NCBI GenBank assembly: GCA_050084985.1
Contig: JBITNC010000001.1
Span: 122,884,001-122,948,000 of the forward strand
Reading direction: 5' to 3'
DNA from: Nageia nagi
Lineage: Eukaryota; Pinophyta
DNA: 64,000 nucleotides
The notes under the pieces: generated by a model
Databases searched by the model: none
Seen by the model: the letters and a program-made list of their open reading frames with translations, nothing else
What the model was told of the DNA's origin: nothing
Shown here: in pieces, positions 47,160 through 59,417 of the stretch
Position numbering within the stretch: the first letter of the stretch is position 1
Layout of the letters: each line of letters opens with the position of its first letter
Position numbers and translations under genes: made by a program

Positions 47160-49320
47160 TTCATTTTACATTTGATGTAGTTTTGAAAATAAATTTGAAT
47201 ATACTTCAGAAGTGACTGTTTTTGGTATGACAATGTGTTGAGCTTGTGTGACAGTTAGATGACATTTCTGTAATGTCGTTTTGCATGTCTAAGTGCACAT
47301 GTACCGTATAAGTCCCCCTTTAGTATATGGGTTTGGATGGTGTTGTCCTTTGTCACGACAACAGGGTTTCAAGATGATCTCCTGTAATAATGATACATCA
47401 CATTTTATCTCCTTTGATATTTGTAAATGTTAATGATATTTTTAAGAAATATCATCAAAATCTTTTTTTGTATAAAGCTTAAGATCTTTTAGTAGGATAT
47501 AATTATAGCTTCTCTGAATTAAAACTTGTTATTTATACATATTTCATCATCTGATGTTATCATGAGGATAGCCCCTACCATGACTGAATATGATTTTTTT
47601 TTTAACTTTTGCGATTGATACATTTTGAAAATGATATTGTAATACATCAAAACTACACTTGTGTCCATCTCCATACTGTGTGCTATTTATGGTGGTTGCA
47701 TGACAAGACTCTAGTTTGTCTCTACATACTGAAGCGAGTATGTGATAGTAAGCTTATTTGATGTATACAATTTTGAGATAGTGATGTTGTATATCAAAAC
47801 TTCACTTGTGTTTATCTCCATACTGTGTGATGTTTATGGCAGTTGTGTGACAAGACTCTAGTTTGTCTTCGCATGCCAAAGCGAGTATGTGATAGGAAGC
47901 TTGTTTTGTATATACAAGTCATCTTTCATTTTTCTCTGCTTTTGACCCAGCAGAATGGGTTTCGTGATGATCTTTTGCATAAGTCTTTTTAGAATCATAT
48001 TGAGCATAAACATCTTATTTCAGGTTATAGGCAATCTTAATTACCTTAACCATGAGTAGACATATAACTTTCAATTTTCTAATTAACAATGTTTTGAGTA
48101 CATTTTAAGAGAGAAGTAGCCATGGTCTTACTAAGTGATCATGAGCTTACTATGTGATTGTAGTGCTTTTCTTAGCATTATGACCCCTTTTGACTAACTA
48201 ATGATGCTAGTGACGATGATGATAGACTATTCAAAAAACTAATACATATTAGTTAGTGAACAAATAAGATGAATGTATGAATGATTCTAACCTTATTGTT
48301 TCAATTATTTATAGGTGAACATAAGGTTTGATTTTAGGTCATGGGAAGTTGTATTTATCCCAATTATCCAAGTATGATTTCTTGATCTTTGCAATTGAAG
48401 TATTTTGAACACATGTTGGTTGTGCACCAAATAGGTACTAAAGGCTTGTTCCCATATATCCTTACATGGGTGTCTTGTGTTTATTTCGAGGAATGTATGG
48501 AGCCAAGTCAAGTATATGACATGAAGTCCCCTTTGTGTGCACTAATTAAAATTTCGATTATTATGTTATTACTATAGAAGAATATGTTCTACAAAAATCA
48601 TTGGAATCATGTTTTTTGATGACTAGGGTTTCTTTGAATACGTATAACAATAAGTGATGACTAAACATGCATAACATGACATATGATTTGAACTAAGAAG
48701 TTCGTGATTCATTGTAAGATCATAAATAATAAATGGTGTTTTTCCTATCAAGGATTCATGATGAAATTATTTATGATCGAGTTTGCATGTTTATTGCATG
48801 ATGTGGTGAGCAAACATAGTCAAGTATCTTAAGAAGATACAAATAAACTAATATGTTATCATTGTAGACTTATACAAATACCACTAGACTCATAAGTGGG
48901 TGATAATATACTTGAGATTGGTAAGTGGTTAAGTCAAGAGTCATACACTTGAGTTTATTAACTTATGTATGAATATTTTAAATCTTGATTTTGTTGGTTG
49001 ATAATAGAAGCAAATGATTTTCTTTGGGTCATGGACAATCATAGATGCCCCAAATTATGATCAAACATAAACTTTTTGAATTTTCGCAATCAAAGTATTT
49101 TGAAAATAAGTTCTACATTTTACTAAGTACTCATGCTTGTCTACAACATGCTATTTTATGGAACAATGTATTCCATAGGCTCTATGCCATTAGCATGTAT
49201 GTGACGTGGAGTCCTTTCAAAGTAGATAACATTTTAATGTTTGATAATTCTACTATTTGCCCCAGCAGAATGGGTTTCATGATCATTTCTTGCGAAAATC
49301 ATTAGAAATATGTTTTTCCA
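47160..49320. repeat. Degenerate macro tandem repeats in the 3' zone of element D
   Basis: Two anchors recur in order. The first is TTTTGAAAAT with a preceding GCRATTGAWR (near 47172, 47625, 48400, 49095). The second is CAGAATGGGTTTCRTGATSAT or its variant (47356, 47947, 48600, 49262). Unit length varies from about 450 to 780 bp. A nested duplication of about 147 bp is clear at 47641-47925 (CTCCATACTGTGTG and CAAGACTCTAGTTTGTC each twice). No coding motif. Confidence 0.6.
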
Positions 49321-49796
49321 TGATTGAGGTTTTTTGTTGAACATGACTTGAAAACAAGACAAATGCATTCTACCTCATTTATTGGGATGATGATACAAAC
49401 TCAAGTTTGCTACAAGGATCAACATAATGATAGATGATTGTATTATGTATTTTATTATTCATTCTTAAGACATTTAAAAGCATGATTATTAGACTTTAAT
49501 CATGAATGTACTTTGATGTGCTACACATTGATGGTGTATCTCAAGATTGAATAAGTTTTTCGATTATTGTTATTAATTTTATTATTATTTCAATCATCGA
49601 TGTTGATTTGGATATTATTAAATGTTTTCAAATTTAAGGATAATGATTTGAAAAATTGCAGTATTAGATTGTATCATTTATCAAGCTTGGCTACTAATAC
49701 TTTTTATTTCATGATAACATGTGCAAACGATATGGAACAAGGTGTAGCACACATTCAATTTATGGGTAGATGATAATGAATGGAAAGGGAATAAGA

Positions 49797-50165
49797 ACAT
49801 CGACTTCCAATTCAAAGGGAAGAGCAATTTCTTACTCTCGATCCCAAGGAATGATGGAAGCTTTTTAATGATGTTCTAAGGGGTTGAAATGGATGGGATA
49901 TGATAGGAAAAGAACATTGACTTCCAATTCAATGGGGAGAATAATTTCTTATTCTCGATCCCAAAGAATAATGGAAGCTATAAAATTTAACAATGTTCTA
50001 GGGTTGACTTTTATCAATCTATTAAGGACAATTTCTTGCTTAAACTTGTAGATAAGAATAGAAGCAAAAAGGTTTTAACAACAATAATGTTGACTCCCAT
50101 ATTAATGGGGAGAGCAATTACTTGCTCTTTTTCTCAAATAATATGGAAGCACCTCCAATTTAATA
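49797..50165. repeat. Tandem repeat, about 85-115-bp units, in element D
   Basis: AACATCGACTTCCAATTCAA ... GATCCCAAGGAATGATGGAA at 49797, a close copy at 49912, and diverged copies near 50003 and 50086. Confidence 0.8.
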
Positions 50166-50639
50166 ATCAATAAAAATGGATTAGGAAATATATGGATGTT
50201 GGATAATAAAATATGAAAGTTGGTATAGTATAATGTGTATGGGGTGGTGGTGGATGTTAATATGAAAATAGTATAACAAATGAATAGACATAGGATGTAT
50301 TGAGTATTTAGAGAGATAAACTAATCAACTCATCAAGGCATTGATAAACATAAGTGTAATATTAATTACTATGTAATAATAAATAGTATGGGATGGAGGT
50401 ATGGGATGATGAAGAAATGTAATGATCATAATATTCAAGTTGACCATATTAACCAATCACCATTAGATTTTTTCTTCTTTAGATGATATAAAAGAAAGTC
50501 ATGATGTTCTCCAAATTATCATAGACTCATGTGTGTGCAATGATGTTTATTTCCATCTCTAGACAATCTCAAACTAAATGTCACAAGAGCATAAAATATA
50601 TAAGCTAGTTCATCCATATGAAATGTACAGAGGTCCATA

Positions 50640-50800
50640 GGAAAGAAGGTCGCTAACCAATATGGACATGTCGCCACTCGTAAGATATGCCCCATTGCCA
50701 AACAGGTGTCCATAGCCCCGATGAGGATTAACCCCTCGATCTCACTACAACCTTGCTCTACTGCCAGTTAGGCGTCTATAGCCCTGGTAGAGGATATTGT
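50640..50800. repeat. GC-richer direct repeat pair in element D
   Basis: ATTGCCAAACAGGTGTCCAT (50694) and ACTGCCAGTTAGGCGTCTAT (50760) both continue into AGCCC-xx-xTRxxGAGGATT. Unit about 67 bp. Unusually GC-rich for the window. Confidence 0.65.
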
Positions 50801-50827
50801 AATCACCCAAGAATCATTGATATGATG

Positions 50828-50861
50828 CAGTAATTCTTTTTTTTTTGTCATCTCTTTTCTC

Positions 50862-50894
<33 letters not shown>

Positions 50895-50897
50895 ATA
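50828..50897 (+). repeat. Pyrimidine (T/C) tract
   Basis: T-rich run with CTTTTCTTTTCTTTTC. On the minus strand it creates a Lys/Glu-rich frame (50768-51091) that I do not consider a gene. Confidence 0.8.
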
Positions 50898-51413
50898 AAA
50901 CTATCAAATGATTCTTGGGTTCGAGATGAAGCGAATAATAGGATGAACATGTAATACTTTCGCTCGAAATCATGCTCTTGTAACACCTCATTCTTGACTG
51001 TTTTAAGATTATTTAAATGTGAAGATGTGTATGAGTCCATAATAACCTTAAGTGTATCATAGTCATGTTTGTTTATCATCCAAAGTTTCAAGATTTCATG
51101 ATGAAGGTTGGTAAAGTCAATAAGAATATTAATTTCATAAACTATTTCTTTTACAATAAGTATTAAACATATTTGTATAATGGTATGGAAGTGATCATGG
51201 ATAATGTATAGTATATATGCCTTGATGAATTGTTAGAATATAATCTAATACTCAAATATTCCAACATAATGGGGAATGAATATGAGGTGGAAAAAGGAAA
51301 CACATGGAAATGCAATAAACATATTATAACCTATTTTAAAATCAAATATGATCATTTTAGTTTTTAATCATATTTTGATGTTTGTGTGATTTCTAAATCA
51401 TGTTTTGATGATA

Positions 51414-51441
51414 ATTATTATTATTATTATTATTATTATTT
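51414..51441 (+). repeat. (ATT)n microsatellite
   Basis: About nine ATT units. Confidence 0.9.
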
Positions 51442-51493
51442 TTAATGATGGAGGGAAATTGCCCCAATGTGATCTATGTAAAACATGAGGAAA

Positions 51494-51841
51494 TCAAAAG
51501 TAATATGGGGGACAACTGCCCCAATGTGAATGATGTGATAGGGATTGAATATCCTTACGCAAATAACACAATTCATCATTGTTTAATTGTGTGGAATGTA
51601 TGTATGTATTTTGTAGATGATGTAAATTGTTATCTATCAATAAAGGTATATCTACTTCAAATTGTCTATCATCCATCAAATCATGAAAGGCATGATTTAA
51701 TTGGTGGCAATGTTTAGTATCATGCCCCAATTGGTGATGATAAACATGATGTCCATATTTTTTGTATTTTATTGACTTAGGCTTTAGGTTTTCTTTCATT
51801 ATATGATCTACCACTCTCTTTGGTTGTTTCGATGATTGCAT
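51494..51841 (-). pseudogene. Second zinc-knuckle module downstream of protease, element D
   Basis: This 115-codon frame is in phase with the gag-protease frame above it, separated only by a TGA (51880-51878) and 12 codons. Residues 33-45 read VYHHQLGHDTKHC, the same C/Y-x2-H ... GHDTxxC knuckle as in Tat-type gag proteins, followed by the helical tail LNHAFHDLMDD (residues 48-58; compare IIQDLIDKK in element B). The first Cys is Tyr here. A gag-type knuckle after the protease is not the normal order: RT would be expected. It looks like a duplicated gag C-terminus. Confidence 0.7.
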
Positions 51842-51877
51842 TCCATCATTATAATCATCTTTGGATTTTAATTCCCA

Positions 51878-54800
51878 TCACATATCTTTATGATTATGCA
51901 TTTGCCTAGCAAAGATGGATGATGATTTCCCTTTTGAATTTTGCATAGGAGGTTTCATTTTTGATGATTTTGTAATACTATAATGTGAGTATGGATTTTC
52001 ATCTCTTCGTACAAAATGGAGGACTCCCTCATGAATGTATTTTAGACAACCATGAAATGTAGATGGGACACATTCCATTTCTTGAATCCATGATCTACCT
52101 AAAAGAATATTATATTGTTCAATGTTTCCTTTGATGATATATAATGATGTTTGTATCATCTTACATCCAATGGTGATGGGTAACACTATTGATCCTATTG
52201 TTGAACATAAAGCATTATTAAATGCTTTTATTTGTAATGATGGTAAAGAAATATGAGAGAAAGGAAGATTCAATTTGTGATATGCTGATGTAGATATGAT
52301 ATTGACATCTGACCCTTCATCTATTAATATTCTCTTAACAATTTTACCATTTACTTTACTGATGACATGGAGAGGTGGATCTAACCCTTGAGGTCCCTTG
52401 CTTGATTGTCTCTCATGGTCATAAAAAGAAATTATAGGCTGATGTATCAATGGAGGAACTTGCATTTTGGATTTTTGATTACATGATATATCAATTTGTT
52501 TTTCTTGTATGTTTTGAGTTCCAGTATCAACTCCAACTATTTTTACAATAGGTTGATTACTTGGATTCCAGGTGTGTATCACTTGACTGTAATTAGGTAC
52601 AGTAGATACTGTATTTACTTGATATGAAAGAAGTGAGTCTTGATAATTTTTTAAATTTTGATTTGAAATAGAAGTGTGGTCTTCAACTTCCAAGTTATTA
52701 TCCTTGATTGAATTTTGCATTCTATTTCTCAATGCTAAATAGTTTTTTGTACTATGACCTCTTTGATGGTGATAATTACAATACTCATTTTTGTTATATT
52801 TTTCTTTCTTCATAATTTTTATTTCACTGTATTCAATCTTGACCTTCTCAATTATAACTGCCTGAGCAATAACTTCTTCGAGAGTATCATATTGTTGGAT
52901 TTGTAATATACTAGCTATAGGCCATAAACAATTTTGACTAAATAATTTAACTAACTCCTCCTGAGGTAAGGTATAAGGCATGCCATAGAGTATATCCCTC
53001 CATCATGAAACAAAGTCAATAATTGATTCATTCTGAGATTGTTTTAGTTCTACAAGATCCATAATAGAAGATTTCTCTTTGATATAAATCCTAAAATGTT
53101 GTAAGAACAAGTCTGCCAATTGAGGAAATGAATAAATACTATGTCGTGGTAAATTATTATACCATTCCAGGGCTTGGGATGAAAGCATCATGGGGAACAA
53201 ATGTAGCATCAAGTCCTCATTGTTAGAAATGAGGTAATTTGAAAACTTAAACCACCTTAAATGTTCCTTAGGATCCTTATTTCCTGTAAAAGGAATTATC
53301 TTAGGCATTTCAAAGTTGTAAGGTAATTTCTTCTTAGGGACACTTGGATGGATGGGTTCATTGCAAATATTATCATATGTCAACTTCTAGAACCTTGATA
53401 TGTTCATTTCTTTATTCATGAAATCCTTCATGAAATCTTTTAATTCTTTATCTGTCCAACTACCTTGAGGATATTTTCGGTGTCTTCTATGATTGGTATT
53501 TCTTTCTGACTTTAGGTCTGAATTATAAGATTCATCATCAAAAGAATATCTTGACAACATTGAAGATGGTAATGATGAAATATTAGAAGGTAAATGATGC
53601 TCTTGTATTAAATTTCTAAGAGTTGTAAATGGTTGTACTTTATTTTGTTGAGACTTCTCATGAAGTAACCAACTATCTCAAACTTCGTGTTTTACCTTAT
53701 TAAAAATTTGTCGTTGTTTGTCAAACTCTTGCTTTTCTTTTTCTTTGAGTTCTATATTCTTTTTCTTAAGTTTGGCTTCCTCTTTTAACTTACTTTGAAC
53801 ATCTTCATATCTTTTACTAAAGTTTATAATTTCTTCACAATCTCTCTCTATGTGTTTTTCTTTGCCTCTAACTCCGTAAAAGAGGGTATCTCTTCTACCC
53901 TGAATTGTTTAGCTAAAGCTTTTCTACATTTTTCTTGCGATGAGGGTTTTTCACAGGAGTAAGGATCATAGAAGAATTTGTTTGAGATCTTACATTGAGG
54001 AGTTGTTTGTGAGGTTCTTACTGAATACAAGGTCATCCTATCAGAATCTTCCATACAAGACCTAGCCCTATGAAGTGTTTTTTGATAGGTGGGGTCAGTT
54101 ATCCTAGCTTGTGAAAAGGGGTTTTGAGGTTGATAATCTAAGCTCTCAAGAGGTAATTCTCTTTGTTGATTATAGTAAGAGTCTTGATATCTATATACTT
54201 GGTGATTAATAGGTGATGATAATTGTGCCCAAGCTTGACTCTTTTGGTTTACATAAGTTTTTACATCATGCTTTTGCCTCATCTCTTCTTGCCTCATTTT
54301 GTTGAAGAGTCTCCCATGTTGGTTGTGAGAAATACATGCTTGTTGTTGTTTATGGGATTCCCTTTGCAAAATATTCTTAGCTTTTTCATCATATAAAATA
54401 TTCCTAAGTAATTTATTTGTTGTAGGGCTATCTTCTTTATCACATTCCCAAATTTTCATCAAGCTAGTTTGATATTTTGAAGGTATTTTTAGTGGGTTCA
54501 AACAACATTCATCCTCATAAAAATTTGTATCATTATCATGCTGTGTTGTTTCCCCACATGGATGTTCATTCCTAAGCTCATGTGTGTTAGCTTTGGAGAT
54601 TTTATTTTTATATTTTTCATTTCTTTGTGATTGAAATTCTTGAGATTCAATAATACGATCTATGGATTTTGTAATTCTTATGTGAGGCTCTTCAATTTCT
54701 ACTTGTGATGAGAATGAACAATTTTCATCCTTGAACTCAAGAATATCATGAGATTCAATAGAAGGTCTTGTAGCCTCAAGAAGGGAAGGAGAATGAAATT

Positions 54801-55428
54801 GCAATTCTGAAGAATGCTCTGAAAGATCCTCAAGATTCATGTCAAACTCCTCTTATTTAATATCATATTTCTCCCAAGGTGGGGGTGAAGACATCAAGGT
54901 GTCTAACTCTAGGAAGTCATATGATTTAGCATAGGATGTTGCATCAAGGCCTTTGGCATTAATACTCAATTCATCACTTAGCAAATTGGATTCATTAGGT
55001 TCGATAGTCTCGAAAGGAGATGCATAACAAGATTTTAATTTGATGAGATGTGTCGATGAGTTTTCAATCTTTATGATGGGCTCATTATTTTTAGTGCCAA
55101 ACTCATCCCATGATGAGGGCGAAGGAATGGAAGAACTATACTCTAGCTCTTCATGAGATCTAACAAGGCTCTCTGAGGATTGAAGAAGAGGCATGGTACA
55201 TTGTTCTATCTTTGCTAAATATGCCAAAAGCTTTTCAATGTCAATACAAAAATCATTCTTCATGATCTCAGAAGTAGAATAAGTATCTAAGGTTGACTTG
55301 GCAATATGTGAACATAGTCTTTGTATTTTTTGTTTTATTTTGATAGGAAAAGGCACATAATTTAAAAGTGCAACCAAGATGAACCTCATAATGATAAAAT
55401 TCAAAGGCCTTTTAATTGTTCTCAACAA
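51878..55428 (-). pseudogene. gag-protease polyprotein of element D, lightly broken
   Basis: Minus-strand reading from ATG 55428. The N-terminal 520 residues are Ser/Glu-rich with no known domain (repeated SSPPPWEKY / SSWDEF-like blocks). A coiled coil follows near 53845-53690 (DVQSKLKEEAKLKKKNIELK). The gag domain is at 53383-53003 (MPKIIPFTGNKDPKEHLRWF; LFPMMLSSQALEWYNNLP), then a knuckle CNYHHQRGHSTKNY with the last Cys lost. The retropepsin has LIDEGSDVNIIS (residues 219-230 of the last segment, DEG instead of DTG) and LLGRSWIQEMECVPSTFHG, as in Tat-type proteases. It is interrupted by TAA (54855-54853), a frameshift near 53855, TGA near 53680, TAG near 53389 and TGA (53005-53003). The breaks are few relative to about 1,180 codons. 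Confidence 0.88.
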
Positions 55429-57223
55429 TTCAAAATTTATATGGATCTAGAGTAACTGACACATGCCTATGTTTCTATTTGTTACAAAGGGGGTTCAAAG
55501 TAAAAAAACTTAAATAAAATCAACTTTTAATCATCTTTTAAACCTATTCCTTTGTATGACCTATTATATCATTCCATAAATGAAACATGTCAATTCAGTT
55601 TTTGAACACATAAACAAACATCGAAAAAGAAGTTTTATTTTTATCTTTTATATTATGTTTTCGAGAAAACAATCTGATGCACAAACATCCTATATGCAAG
55701 CTTGCTTTTAATGATACGATTATCTTCTTTAATCTTTTCCACATATTTTTAATATTTGAGTTAAATGAACGATATGAGTTGTTCACTTTTAGTCTTTTAA
55801 TTTTCCTAATTTGTTTTGACTAGTCAAGTGTTAAACAAGGTAGGTTGGGTAATTCTAAGTAATGTTCACAAGTTTCTATGGCTCTTGGCTTGGTTCTAGA
55901 AGAGTCTCCTTTTTTGACTCCTACCTAAAGGAGAGTCACCTTGGTCATTACCTCCAAGCATAACTGGCTCTATGGCTTCAAGTGTGTTATGTTGATGGGT
56001 ACAAAGAAGTAAGAATTAACGGTTGGTAGTGACATCCAACTCGTTAATGTTCAATTATATCCTTTAAGGCCTTATGAAATGCAATTTAAACAAGTAAGAT
56101 GCAATTATGCATACTACCCTCCCCAACATTCATGTCCATTCATTTATCTTATCTTAATGTGATGCAATCAAAGTTTATTTTAAGTGGACTTGACCTTAAT
56201 AAAACCCTGTTGTTCTTTTTTAATTATAATGTGATTCATTATCCAACCTCTTAGTGATGTTCATTAACTCCTTCCAGCTATGGAAGTTTTATATGTGATA
56301 AATTTCCAAATAAAATGTGAATAAATTTTACCTCTTTCACTTAACTTATTTCTGATCACTTAAGATCGCTCGAAGCGCAAAAGTGAGAGCATACTTCATT
56401 AAGTGAAAGTACTTAGTGTATTCGAATCCACCCAATTCATTAACCATTTAATGTGATTTATACTACCCAAAAACCCGATTTATTTCCTTAAGTTCATTCT
56501 AAATTAAGTGTGATTCATTTACCTCTTCCAATTGTGGAAGTATTATGTGTAGTAAATTGCCTCCTCTTACTAGTAAGAGGTCATTATGTGTAGATAAATT
56601 ACCCAATTAATGATAGTGTGAGTGTGAAAGAAAAGAAAAGTTAATTACCCCTTCTTATCAAGTCTATTCTAGTCACCTTAGATCGCACGAAGCGCAAAGG
56701 GAGAGCATAAGTAGACAATATAAAAAGTATTAATGTGTATGTGCCCTTCACCCAAAGCATGAAAATAAATACATACCATTATACATAAAACAAATTAATA
56801 AAAAATATGCATTTAATCTTTTCTACCCATTCTTCTATGCACTCTAGGCAAAGGAATCACACTCAAAAATATTTTTCCATAACATAATTTTATTTTATTT
56901 TTTCAGAAATAACAAAAAGAGACAAAAATGACCTGGTAAGAGTTGCCAGCGTTTATACAGGAAACGTTGGTGTTTAGTTATAGTCGCTAGCATTTATTTA
57001 CAGTCGCTGGCATTTAGTTACAGGAAATGCTAGTGTTTAGTTACAGTCATCGGCATTCTATTACAGTTGCTGGCATTCAATACCAGTCATCGGTGTTTCT
57101 GCAACAAATTTCTGAAAAAGCATAGAACCCAAAATTTGAAGTTAGTACATAGAAAAATCCAAAAAACCAGAGAATAAAAACGTAGAATCATAAACAAAAA
57201 ATCTCCCTCTCAATAATAGAGGG
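55429..57223 (-). other. Leader of element D with tandem repeats
   Basis: About 1.8 kb between the primer-binding site and gag. 56210-56500 and 56500-56790 are diverged copies of each other: CTTCCAGCTATGGAAG / CTTCCAATTGTGGAAG, and AGATCGCTCGAAGCGCAAAA / AGATCGCACGAAGCGCAAAG. No gene; the 63-codon frame at 55595-55786 is unremarkable. Confidence 0.65.
56943..57100. repeat. CpG-containing minisatellite in the leader of element D
   Basis: About eight units of 18-20 bp around TTACAGTCGCTGGCATTTAG, with variants CATCGGCATTC and AACGTTGGTGTTT. A related GCCGGCG/GCTGGCGAC motif occurs three to four times in each LTR (46735-46805 and 57825-57895). Confidence 0.85.
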
Positions 57224-57241
57224 GCCCTCCTTCTAGCGCCA
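57224..57241 (-). other. Primer-binding site of element D
   Basis: On the minus strand TGGCGCTAGAAGGAGGG, three bases inside the 5' LTR. TGGCGC-type sites are common in plant Tat/Athila elements. Confidence 0.75.
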
Positions 57242-57244
57242 GAA

Positions 57245-58093
57245 TGTTGCAATGAAAATTGAGCTGGAATGTAGAATAACATAAAATACAATTATTCTTC
57301 AATCTTCATTGAACATCAAATTATATAACATAGATAGACATGTTGTAATTGCAAAATGATATTCAATCTTAGTTCAAACTACAATTTGCCCTTAGAAGGG
57401 ACTTTTACAAATGCTATGTGCCAAAATAAAGAGTATTAAATCTTCATTGTTTTTTGAGTTTGCTTGCTTCCTCCCTTGATATGAGCAACCTGTAAATCCT
57501 ACACATATGCAAGAGACAATAACATCAAAGCATCTATGTATGACAAGTATTAAAATGAAACTAGCATAAAACAATAAAATGTATAAGCTCACAAGATTTT
57601 GGCAGCATTACCCTACTTTAAAAATGGGTTCAATTGGGTTCATATTGCTTTGTATTGGCTTATGTTTATAGATTTTGGATGAGATGTTTCAAGGCTGGTA
57701 AGAGGAAGTGAATAGCCATCGTAGGTTGTAACTGACCCCCTCTATCCACCTCATCTTGGAGAAACAAAGAATTCCAACTTCCTTTTGCTATTTTGGCTTC
57801 TATTCGGCTATTACAGAGTCATCGACGTTTGGAATACGAACATCGACAACTGGCTCAAAACGTCAGCGTTTCAAGGCGAACACAGGCGACTGGTTAGCAG
57901 TTTTTATAACAATATTGAAACGACCGCCAAATAGTCAATTTTTATCAAAAAGGGGTCATGTGACCACTCGTTTTGCATGTACTCAATGAGATCTATCCAA
58001 TAATGGAGTTTTCAGGCTTATTGGAGGCTTGTATAAAGAGTTATGATTAGTTTAATTTTTACTAGTTAAAGAGGGACATTTTAGGTGTCTACA
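57245..58093 (-). repeat. 5' LTR of element D (right copy)
   Basis: Pairs with 46156-47003. On the minus strand it begins TGTAGACACCTAAAATG. Confidence 0.97.
57899..57911 (-). promoter_or_regulatory. TATA box candidate in the element D LTR
   Basis: Minus-strand TTGTTATAAAAACTG, conserved in the other LTR near 46809-46821. The CpG motif cluster lies just downstream, around the expected transcription start. Confidence 0.45.
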
Positions 58094-58098
58094 ATATG

Positions 58099-58689
58099 TT
58101 TGCATCCATGAATGGGTTAGGTCATACTATGATGATATGTATCTATGAATAAAGTTAATTTTGTTTCCATAACAATATATGTATATTATATTAATTTCAT
58201 TCTTACTTTTTTTTGCTATATCTTTTAAAATGGATTGTTATCCAATAAGTCCATGAATGAGATGCTTAGTTCTACTTTGACAATTGCTATCCATGAATAT
58301 AGAATTGATTATTGAAATGATGATATTGTACACACATATGATGTTGATTATTCCTCTAATGTTTACTACTATATCTTTAAGTAATGATTACATGTATGTT
58401 TTAGAAGATGTTATTTTTTGTCTCTCCTTTTATAGGTCATTCTTTGTATATGATTATTATGATTGGTTAAGGATTTTACTTATTCATAATCAATGAAAAT
58501 AGGAGGTAACTAATATCATTAAACATTGATGATCTGAAAGCATTACATGAAAGTAAGAGACTATTATGTTTTCTCTCTTTTTTTCCTTCGTAAACATAAT
58601 TACACTTCATTTCATTTCAATTTGCAAAGGGTATCATTTATTGATACTTCAAATTTTATCTACCCTTCACTATAATTACTGTGTATGGT
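58099..58689. other. Gene-free flank right of element D
   Basis: AT-rich, no feature recognised; small frames only. Confidence 0.5.
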
Positions 58690-58923
58690 GTTATATTATA
58701 TTCTTAAATGTTATATGTTATAGTGGATCGACATGAACATCTTCTCATGCATCTTTTCTCTCTTTTTATTCAAGGTATCCCAATATTGATGTTAGCCTCA
58801 AGACATATACTATAGGATTTTTCTATCCTATAAATGGAAGATTGATCTAAATGTGGACATTATCATATCTTTAACACTATAGTCACACTTAACTACTGCT
58901 TTAAGGTGTTCTTCAACACCACC
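58690..58923 (+). repeat. Dispersed LTR-like repeat, longest copy, cut by the gap
   Basis: Its left part matches 38850-39030 and its right part (58832-58923) matches 45358-45445. The overlap of both suggests one repeat of which the window holds three partial copies. It ends at the assembly gap. Confidence 0.65.
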
Positions 58924-59023
58924 NNNNNNNNNNNNNNNNNNNNNNNNNNNNNNNNNNNNNNNNNNNNNNNNNNNNNNNNNNNNNNNNNNNNNNNNNNNNN
59001 NNNNNNNNNNNNNNNNNNNNNNN
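58924..59023. other. Assembly gap (100 N)
   Basis: Exactly 100 N; true length unknown. Confidence 0.98.
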
Positions 59024-59417
59024 ATGAAAAATCCTTACATTTTTTATTACATCAACATCATTTTTTTATCTATGGAAATGGGGTAATTGATCTCATATTT
59101 TTAGTGGGAATGGGCTCACTGAAATATTTTTTGGTAATGTCTAGATATTTTCCTTTCTTTGTTCTTCATGTGGTAATGAATTAGACATTTACCACTCTTT
59201 CATTTTTTTGTATGGTCTTAACTAGGCATCTATCATCACATCAAGTATGGTACTGAATTGAATCTACCATCAGTTGAAATGATGTCAATTTCACAAGCGA
59301 TCATTATCATAAAAAAGAAAGGATAGAGACCAAAAACTACTATTATTGAGGACATACACATTTAACAATAATTATCATCTTATGAATGGAGATAAATAAA
59401 TACACATCTATTAACAT

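Larger units (their letters stand above)
46156..58093 (-). mobile_element. LTR element D: long gag-protease, no RT/integrase, 11.9 kb
   Basis: LTRs at 46156-47003 and 57245-58093 and a perfect 5-bp target duplication ATATG (46151-46155 and 58094-58098). The element runs on the minus strand: the 5' LTR is the right copy, followed by a primer-binding site TGGCGCTAGAAGGAGG (57241 down to 57226), repeats, a long gag-protease frame (55428-51494), then about 4.4 kb of degenerate tandem repeats to a polypurine tract and the 3' LTR. By hand count the LTRs differ at about 32 of 848 positions plus one single-base gap (near 4%), many at CpG. It is the youngest element here. No RT, RNase H or integrase was found, so mobility would need help from a related element. 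Confidence 0.95.

Noticed and set aside
50768-51091. 107-codon Lys/Glu-rich minus-strand frame in element D
   Set aside because: The charged stretch comes from a T/C tract; the rest has no recognisable domain.
46303-57592. An identical 66-residue frame at 46303-46503 and 57392-57592
   Set aside because: Both lie in the LTRs of element D and are identical only because the LTRs are copies; no signs of coding selection.
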